In this document: piece after piece, positions 59,111 through 64,000 of the stretch
How positions within the stretch are numbered: the stretch's first letter is position 1
Layout of the letters: every line of letters begins with the position of its first letter
DNA from: Thermocatellispora tengchongensis
GTDB taxonomy: Bacteria; Actinomycetota; Actinomycetes; Streptosporangiales; Streptosporangiaceae
Assembly (NCBI RefSeq): GCF_014202315.1
Contig: NZ_JACHGN010000010.1
Span: forward strand, 310,001 to 374,000
Direction of reading: 5' to 3'
DNA: 64,000 bases
Translations under genes and position numbers: made by a program
Notes under the pieces: generated by a model
The model's database searches: none
Seen by the model: only the letters and a program-made list of their open reading frames with translations
Told to the model about the DNA's origin: nothing

Positions 59111-59953
59111 GTGCCCCACGAAGCCACTCTCGCCGAGACGGTGCGCGAGATCGAGACTCTGTACGACCCCGCCTGGGCCGAGTCCTGGGACTCCGTCGGC
59201 CTGGTGTGCGGCGACCCCGCCGCGCCCGTGCGCCGGGTGCTGTTCGCGGTCGATCCCGTCCGCGCCGTGGTCGAGGAGGCGCTCGCCTGGCGCGCCGACC
59301 TGGTCGTCACCCACCACCCGCTCTACCTGCGCGGCACCACCAGCGTCGCCGCCACCACCTTCAAGGGCCGGGTGGTGCACACACTGATCAAGAACGACGT
59401 CGCGCTCTACACCGCCCACACCAACGCCGACGTGGCCGACCCCGGCGTCAGCGACTCCCTCGCCCGCGCCGTCGGCCTCACCGGCGCGCTGACCCCGCTC
59501 CAGCCCTCCGCCGACGACCCGCGCCGCGGGCTGGGCCGCGTCGGCGAGCTGCCCGCCCCCATGACCCTGGCCGCCTTCGCCGCCCAGGCCGCCGCCGGCC
59601 TGCCGCGCACCGCCTGGGGCCTGCGCGTGGCCGGAGACCCCGAGCGTACGGTGCGCAGGGTCGCGGTCAGCGGCGGCGCCGGCGACTCCCTGCTCGGCGC
59701 GGCCCGCGCCGCCGGAGTGGACGCCTTCCTCACCGCCGACCTGCGCCACCACCCCGCCAGCGAGTTCGCCGAGGCGGGCGGGCCGGCCCTCATCGACGCC
59801 GCCCACTGGGCCACCGAGTGGCCCTGGCTGGCCGACGCCGCCGCCCGGTTGGCGTCGGCTATGGCCGCGAGGGGGAATACTGTGGAGACGCGCGTCTCGG
59901 AGACGGTCACGGACGCCTGGACGACAACAGCACAGTGCGAGGATACGAAGTGA
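59111..59953 (+). CDS. Nif3-like dinuclear metal center protein
   Basis: A 280-residue member of the Nif3/DUF34 (YbgI) family. Landmarks are YDPAWAESWDSVGLVCGDP, the metal-ligand HH in VVTHHPLYLRG, YTAHTNADVADPGVSDSLAR and a C-terminal HWATEWPWL. The length is that of the shorter family members. The reaction is not settled; GTP cyclohydrolase type 1-like labels are historic. GTG 59111 or 59102. Its stop overlaps the next gene by 4 bp. First gene of a conserved actinobacterial three-gene unit. Confidence 0.92.
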   Translation: MPHEATLAETVREIETLYDPAWAESWDSVGLVCGDPAAPVRRVLFAVDPVRAVVEEALAWRADLVVTHHPLYLRGTTSVAATTFKGRVVHTLIKNDVALYTAHTNADVADPGVSDSLARAVGLTGALTPLQPSADDPRRGLGRVGELPAPMTLAAFAAQAAAGLPRTAWGLRVAGDPERTVRRVAVSGGAGDSLLGAARAAGVDAFLTADLRHHPASEFAEAGGPALIDAAHWATEWPWLADAAARLASAMAARGNTVETRVSETVTDAWTTTAQCEDTK

Positions 59954-60690
59954 AAGCAGCCCCACAAGCACAGCAGCGCCTGCTCGACCTTGCCAAGCTC
60001 GACTCCGTCCTCGACAGGCTGGCCCACCGCCGCCGCACGCTGCCCGAGCTCGCCCAGATCGAGGAGCTGTCCGCCCGGCTGGCCCGCGCCTCCACACAGG
60101 TGATCGCCGCCGAGACCGAGGTGAGCGACCTCGGCCGCGAGCAGGCCAAGGCCGAGTCCGACGTCGAGGCCGTGCGCGCGCGTGCCGACCGCGACCAGAA
60201 GCGGCTCGACTCCGGCCAGGTGTCCTCGCCCAAGGACCTGGCCAACCTCCAGTCCGAGATCGCCTCGCTCAAGCGGCGGCAGGCCGACCTGGAGGAGGTC
60301 GTCCTGGAGATCATGGAGCGCCGCGAGGCCGCCGACGCGCGCGTGACCCGGCTCATCGCCGAGCGCGACGAGGTCGCCGCCGCCCGCGCCGCAGCCGAGG
60401 ACCGCCGCGACGCCGCCTTCGCCGAGATCGACAAGGAGCAGGCCGAGGTCTCCGGCGGGCGCGCCGCGATCACCGCCGACATCCCCGCCGACCTGCTCAG
60501 CCTGTACGAGAAGCTGCGCGGCCAGTACGGCGTCGGCGCCGCGATGCTGTACGGCGGCCGGTGCCAGGGCTGCAAGGTCTCCCTGTCCATCGCCGACCTG
60601 AACGCCATCAGGGCCGCGGCCCCCGACGAGGTCCTGCGCTGCGAGGAGTGCCGCCGCATCCTCGTACGCACTCCCGAGTCCGGCCTGTGA
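59950..60690 (+). CDS. coiled-coil zinc-ribbon protein (zf-RING_7/CT398-like)
   Basis: A 246-residue protein that is a long helical coiled coil for residues 5-190 (QQRLLDLAKLDSVLDRLAHR, SLKRRQADLEEVVLEIMERR) and then a zinc ribbon with CQGCK and CEECRR. The conserved SPKDLANLQSEIASLKRRQ lies near residue 95. It is probably a nucleic-acid or protein-binding adaptor; related chlamydial CT398 interacts with sigma-54 and secretion proteins. GTG start overlaps the Nif3 stop; GTGA overlap with the next gene. Confidence 0.92.
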   Translation: MKAAPQAQQRLLDLAKLDSVLDRLAHRRRTLPELAQIEELSARLARASTQVIAAETEVSDLGREQAKAESDVEAVRARADRDQKRLDSGQVSSPKDLANLQSEIASLKRRQADLEEVVLEIMERREAADARVTRLIAERDEVAAARAAAEDRRDAAFAEIDKEQAEVSGGRAAITADIPADLLSLYEKLRGQYGVGAAMLYGGRCQGCKVSLSIADLNAIRAAAPDEVLRCEECRRILVRTPESGL

Positions 60691-61853
60691 CCGCGTACGT
60701 CATCGAGGCCGACGGCGGCTCCCGCGGCAACCCCGGCCCCGCCGGGTACGGCGCGGTGGTCAGGTCGGCCTCCGACGACCAGGTCCTGGCCGAGGTCGCC
60801 GAGCCCATCGGCACTGCCACCAACAACGTGGCCGAGTACCGCGGCCTGATCGCCGGCCTGACCGCCCTGCTGGCCCTGGCCGGCGACGGCGCCGCGGTGG
60901 AGGTCCGGATGGACTCCAAGCTGGTCATCGAGCAGATGGCCGGCCGCTGGAAGGTCAAGCACGAGGGCCTGCGGCCCCTGGCCGCCGAGGCCGCCGCCCT
61001 GGCCCGCCGCCTGCGCGTCACCTGGACCTGGGTCCCCCGCGAGCACAACCGCCACGCCGACCGCCTGGCCAACCAGGCCATGGACTCCGCGGCCACCGGG
61101 GCCGCCCCGCCCCGGCCGGCCCCGCCACCGGAAGAGGCGGCACAACCCACCCTGTTCCCGTCCGGCGAACTCCCCGAGTCGGGCGTGGAGGAACCCCGGC
61201 CCCGCCGCGGCACGGGCTGGCGCGCTGACGACACCCGCTCGGCCACCACCCTGCTCCTGCTCCGCCACGGCGAGACCCCCCTGTCCGCCGAACGCCGCTT
61301 CTCCGGTCTCGGCGACCCGGAGCTCACCCCCCAGGGCGTCGCCCAGGCCGAGGCCGCCGCCGCCCGCCTGGCGCGCAAGCCGTACGAGATCGACGTCATC
61401 GTCACCTCACCCCTGCGCCGCGCGCGGGCGACGGCCGAGGCGGTGGCGGCGAAGACCGGGCTCCCCGTGCAGGTGGACGAGGGCTTCAGGGAGGTCGACT
61501 TCGGCGCCTGGGAAGGCCACACCTTCACCGAGATCCAGCGCCGCTGGCCGCGCGAACTGGCCGCCTGGCTCGCCGACCCCGACGCCGCGCCGCCCACGGG
61601 GGAGAGCTTCAGCACGACGGCGCGGCGGGTCGAGGACGCCAGGGAACGGCTGATCGGGGAGCACCCGGGCAAGACGATCCTCGTCGTCTCGCACGTCACG
61701 CCGATCAAGACGCTGCTGCGGCTCGCGCTGCTGGCTCCCCCCGCCGCGATGTACCGCATGCATCTCGACCTGGCATGCCTCTCCCAGATCGACTACTACT
61801 CCGACGGCCCGTGCGTGGTGACGTCCTTCAACGACACCGCCCATCTCCGCTGA
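60687..61853 (+). CDS. bifunctional RNase H / acid phosphatase
   Basis: A 388-residue fusion. Residues 1-135 form an RNase HI domain (EADGGSRGNPGPAGYGAVVR, NNVAEYRGLIAGL, VRMDSKLVIEQM, HNRHADRLAN) with the acidic catalytic residues kept. A Pro-rich linker (about 135-180) leads to a phosphoglycerate-mutase/CobC-like phosphatase: LLLLRHGETPLSAERRFSG, VTSPLRRARATAEAV, VVSHVTPIK. This arrangement matches Mycobacterium tuberculosis Rv2228c, which has RNase H and alpha-ribazole-phosphatase-type activity. Final gene of the operon, followed by a strong hairpin. Confidence 0.95.
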   Translation: MTAYVIEADGGSRGNPGPAGYGAVVRSASDDQVLAEVAEPIGTATNNVAEYRGLIAGLTALLALAGDGAAVEVRMDSKLVIEQMAGRWKVKHEGLRPLAAEAAALARRLRVTWTWVPREHNRHADRLANQAMDSAATGAAPPRPAPPPEEAAQPTLFPSGELPESGVEEPRPRRGTGWRADDTRSATTLLLLRHGETPLSAERRFSGLGDPELTPQGVAQAEAAAARLARKPYEIDVIVTSPLRRARATAEAVAAKTGLPVQVDEGFREVDFGAWEGHTFTEIQRRWPRELAAWLADPDAAPPTGESFSTTARRVEDARERLIGEHPGKTILVVSHVTPIKTLLRLALLAPPAAMYRMHLDLACLSQIDYYSDGPCVVTSFNDTAHLR

Positions 61854-61866
61854 GCCGTCCCCCGGC

Positions 61867-61901
61867 GGCCGTGCCAGGCTCCCAGGGCGCCCGGCACGGC
61901 C
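61867..61901 (+). terminator. hairpin after the RNase H/phosphatase gene
   Basis: GGCCGTGCC and its complement GGCACGGCC, loop 17 nt, 13 bp after the stop. Likely ends the 59111-61853 operon before the RNase P RNA promoter. Confidence 0.6.
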
Positions 61902-61975
61902 ATTCGCCACCGCCCTCCCCGGCGGTGACACCACTCATTCCACCGGCCCCCACTTGCTGATCACTTGGAACCCGC

Positions 61976-62007
61976 TTGCGCCGTGACCGGCCCGAACCGG
62001 CTAAACT
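61976..62007 (+). promoter_or_regulatory. probable rnpB promoter
   Basis: TAAACT at 62002-62007 lies 9 bp upstream of the first P1 base. TTGCGC at 61976 is a possible -35 with an overlong 20-bp spacer, so the -35 is uncertain. Confidence 0.4.
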
Positions 62008-62016
62008 GACCAGCAC

Positions 62017-62411
62017 GGCGGACGAGCCGGCCGGGCGGCCGCGTCGGGCCACACCGGCCCGCCGAGGAAGGTCCGGGCTCCACAGGGCAGGGTGGTCGGT
62101 AACGCCGACCCGGGGCGACCCGCGGGACAGTGCCACAGAAAGCAAACCGCCTCCCCCACCGGGAGGTAAGGGTGAAAGGGTGGTGTAAGAGACCACCAGC
62201 GCCCACGGTGACGTGGGCGGCTCGGTAAACCCCACCCGGAGCAAGGTCAAGAAGGGACGGCCCGCGAGGACCGTCCCGCGCGCGACGTTCGAGGGCGGCC
62301 CGCCCGAGCCGCGCGGGTAGACCGCTTGAGGCCGCCGGCAACGACGGCCCTAGATGGATGGCCGCCCCCCACCAGGGGACAGAACCCGGCCTACAGGCCG
62401 ACTCGTCCGCC
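62017..62411 (+). ncRNA. rnpB: RNase P RNA, bacterial type A
   Basis: The catalytic RNA of RNase P, which trims tRNA 5' leaders. Ends are set by a perfect 10-bp P1 helix: GGCGGACGAG at 62017-62026 with CTCGTCCGCC at 62402-62411. Inside lie the conserved cores GAGGAAGGTCCGGGCTCC, ACAGAAAGCAAACCGCC, GGGTAGACCGCTTGAGG, GATGGATGG and ACAGAACCCGGCCTACAGGC. The 395-nt length is normal for actinomycetes. Canonical RNAs have GAGGAAAGTC; here the A is G. The last 21 bases overlap, on the other strand, the end of a decayed integrase reading frame. Confidence 0.97.
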
Positions 62412-62705
62412 TTCCGTCCCACCGACCTGCCGCGTCTTCCGCATGATCGCATCAGGGCACTTCCAGGGCACACGGAACGCCGAACCGAACGCGTCGTCGA
62501 GCGCGTCCCTGACCCGCTAGAGATCAACCATCGTCGTGATGGACTCATGGCCCAGCCGGCGCGGGACCTCGGAGATCGGCACCCCCTCGGCCAGGGCCGT
62601 ACTCGCGAAGTGGTGTCGGCCCGTCTTGATGGCCGGCTTCCACGCCTTGGCGTTGAAGGTGTCCCGCCGGAGAAGATCCCCCCGGGCAGACCGGAGAGTG
62701 ATCGG
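62391..62705 (-). pseudogene. tyrosine recombinase (integrase) C-terminal relic
   Basis: The minus-strand frame 62705-62520 reads RGDLLRRDTFNAKAWKPAIK, then TGRHHFASTALAEGVPISEV and PRRLGHESITTMVDL before a TAG at 62519-62517. This is the C-terminal catalytic part of a phage-type integrase; the LGH of the active site is kept, but the first His of HxxR is lost and the catalytic Tyr is absent. Beyond the TAG the same frame continues RVRDALDDAFGSAFRVPWKC to a stop at 62391, inside the 3' end of rnpB. The N-terminal two thirds are missing. Confidence 0.8.
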
Positions 62706-62707
62706 CT

Positions 62708-62902
62708 ATGTGGAAGCGCCACATGTCGCGCTACGGGACACCAGGCCAACGAGCCTGTACCGCCGCCTGGCGTGGCGAGGACACCGCCTTGTCTCGCTTC
62801 GTGGAGGAGATCGAAGCGCGATCACCAGACGCGGAAGAGGCCGAGTTCCTGAACCTCACCGAGGCACAGCAAGTCCTGGAAGTCACCCCCCTGAGACCGT
62901 GA
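62708..62902 (+). pseudogene. GntR-family regulator relic (UTRA domain end)
   Basis: A 64-residue frame whose end, LSRFVEEIEARSPDAEEAEF, LNLTEAQQVLEV, matches the last part of a UTRA ligand domain from HutC-type GntR regulators. The helix-turn-helix and the first half of UTRA are missing, and the final beta strand is cut by a stop. It abuts the integrase relic and precedes the Nudix gene, the order seen in actinobacterial integrative elements with a KorSA-like repressor. Confidence 0.65.
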
Positions 62903-62968
62903 TCAACGTTTTCCCAAGTCGGCAGTGGCGCCTCTGATGTGAGTGGAGTACTGGGTAGGTTGCACCTC

Positions 62969-63394
62969 GTGCCTGACCTTCCACGCCACTCCGTCAGCGT
63001 GACCGCCGCAGTGTTCCGTCCAGACGGGCGAGTCCTCGCGATCAAGCGCGCCGATGATGGTAGCTGGGTACCCCCTGGCGGAGTGGTCGAACTCGACGAG
63101 ACTCCCGAAGACGCGGTGATCCGCGAAGTCCTCGAAGAGACCCACGTCCGCATAGAGCCCGAGATCCTTACCGGCGTGTACAAGAACATGAAGCTGGGAG
63201 TCGTCTCCCTGACCTTCCGCTGCCACGCCATATCGGGTGAACCAGAGCCCAGCGACGAAGCCCGCGAATCGGCATGGCTCACTATCGAGCAAGCACGCGA
63301 ACGCATGTCCGAAGCCCGTCTCATTCGCGTCCTTGACGCCCTTCGCAGTGACGGCCCCTTCGTGCGCGCCCACGACGGAACGCACCTCCTATAG
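62969..63394 (+). CDS. Nudix hydrolase
   Basis: A 141-residue Nudix protein. The Nudix box GGVVELDETPEDAVIREVLEE is followed by THV where Gly is expected before the hydrophobic residue, so it reads His instead; the catalytic REVLEE core is intact. It opens with SVSVTAAVFRPDGRVLAIKR. GTG 62969 is chosen; a GTG at 62939 would add ten residues. Nudix proteins of the Pif type occur in actinobacterial integrative elements, which fits the neighbouring relics, but a stand-alone housekeeping role is possible. Third-position G+C is lower here than in nearby genes. Confidence 0.88.
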   Translation: MPDLPRHSVSVTAAVFRPDGRVLAIKRADDGSWVPPGGVVELDETPEDAVIREVLEETHVRIEPEILTGVYKNMKLGVVSLTFRCHAISGEPEPSDEARESAWLTIEQARERMSEARLIRVLDALRSDGPFVRAHDGTHLL

Positions 63395-63598
63395 ATCGAC
63401 ACCGGTTCGGGCGACCCACTGTCACAGGTTCCCCTACGTCTTCAAGCCCGCCGCCGTGCCGGGCTGTACCGCGCGTTCGCTGGGGCCGGTCAGAGCACCC
63501 CTTGTGGGGCCGCGGCTCGGGGAGGGTGGGGCCAGAGCGGTACCCGGATTCGTCCCGGAGTGGCCCCTATCCCGTGACCTCACCCTCCTTGCCCGCTC

Positions 63599-64000
63599 TC
63601 AGTGGTCTGGGGCCTCGTGGATGATTTTGGGGACGCCGCGGAGGCCGATGGCTGTGCAGGCGGCCAGGAGGGCGATGATGACGGTGGTGGTCAGGGCGGT
63701 GACGCCGATGGCGTTGAGGAAGGAGCTCTTCGCCGTGGCCACGACCGTCGCGGCCAGGTCGGTGGGGAGGGCGGAGGCCGCCTCCAGGGCGGTGGGCAGT
63801 GACTCGCGTATCGCGGTGACGACGGAGGCGGGCAGGTCCGGGGGGAGGGTCAGGTGGGCGCGGTAGACGCCGCTCAGGATGCTGCCCAGGATCGCGATGC
63901 CCAGGGCGCCGCCGAGTTCGAAGGCGGTCTCGGAGATGGCGGCGGCGGCGCCGGCGCGTTCCCGGGGCACCGATGCCAGCACCGTGTCGTTGGTGACGGC
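63599..64000 (-). CDS. MFS drug efflux transporter, DHA2 type (C-terminal part)
   Basis: The C-terminal 133 residues of a 14-segment drug:H+ antiporter; the gene runs off the right edge, where its N-terminus lies. The visible part has the loop VPRERAGAAAAISETAFELG, the next segment GGALGIAILGSILSGVYRA, an extracellular stretch ATVVATAKSSFLNAIGV and the last membrane helix TALTTTVIIALLAACTAIGL. Typical of QacA/EmrB-like proteins. The 204 bp between it and the Nudix gene show nothing I recognise. Confidence 0.88.
   Translation of the reverse strand, partial: AVTNDTVLASVPRERAGAAAAISETAFELGGALGIAILGSILSGVYRAHLTLPPDLPASVVTAIRESLPTALEAASALPTDLAATVVATAKSSFLNAIGVTALTTTVIIALLAACTAIGLRGVPKIIHEAPDH

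Noticed and set aside
62412-63598. tRNA gene as attachment site next to the integrase relic
   Set aside because: I looked for a cloverleaf and the GGTTCGAxTCC arm near the relic and saw none.

Overview
The window is about 72-73% G+C DNA from a filamentous actinomycete. GTG and TTG starts are common, neighbouring genes often overlap by 4 bp (ATGA/GTGA), and there is the Nif3 - zinc-ribbon coiled-coil - RNase H/phosphatase block that sits next to the RNase P RNA gene. The mix of STAND ATPases, terpene synthases, CopC/CopD and ricin-type lectin suggests a Streptosporangiales member, perhaps Nonomuraea-like. That placement is inference. No tRNA, CRISPR array or intact mobile element was seen.

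Layout. 1-6381 (+) is one tightly coupled operon: a CUT1-type sugar ABC importer (cut by the window edge), a short-chain dehydrogenase, a carboxymuconolactone-decarboxylase-like protein, a Tm-1/UPF0261 protein, a PEP-hydrolase-like TIM barrel and two cupins. It looks like a catabolic pathway whose substrate I cannot name. 6407-8564 holds an unknown protein and an ECF sigma factor overlapping a double-VOC protein. 8663-12628 is hrpA, followed by a Uma2 nuclease relic and a HAD hydrolase. 13750-15840 is an MHS-family transporter divergent from a GntR/FCD regulator, and 16050-17366 is a second MFS transporter. A 1-kb repeat-rich non-coding stretch follows, then a secreted ricin-type lectin, a NarL-type two-component pair and an amidohydrolase with lost metal ligands.

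23157-30438 has a membrane-anchored STAND-TPR ATPase convergent with an unknown membrane protein, a tyrosine phosphatase, a Gfo/Idh/MocA oxidoreductase, a PAC2 protein and an ankyrin protein. 30448-36430 holds two class I terpene synthases diverging from a 1.8-kb degenerate region (WD40 relic, low complexity, a small ORF), then a STAND ATPase without a DNA-binding domain. 36588-40111 is an unusual S15 hydrolase-ABC ATPase fusion with its permease. 40194-43378 contains a 59-aa acidic protein too short for usual ORF cut-offs, a histidine-bearing membrane protein, and copD and copC. 43533-50807 has transporters, an XRE regulator, an SDR, an EamA transporter with a long repetitive tail, an orphan histidine kinase and a HAD phosphatase.

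50942-54728 (+) is an acyl-CoA dehydrogenase pair plus an acyl-CoA synthetase. 58928-54738 (-) is a four-gene operon: M19 dipeptidase, M20 deacylase, COG3375-type GNAT and an OSBS/N-acylamino-acid racemase carrying all expected catalytic residues. It reads as a D- to L-amino-acid salvage pathway. 59111-61853 is the Nif3/zinc-ribbon/RNase H operon, followed by rnpB at 62017-62411 with a perfect 10-bp P1 helix. Directly downstream are relics of an integrative element: an integrase C-terminus, a GntR/UTRA fragment and an apparently intact Nudix gene. The window ends in the C-terminus of a drug-efflux MFS protein.
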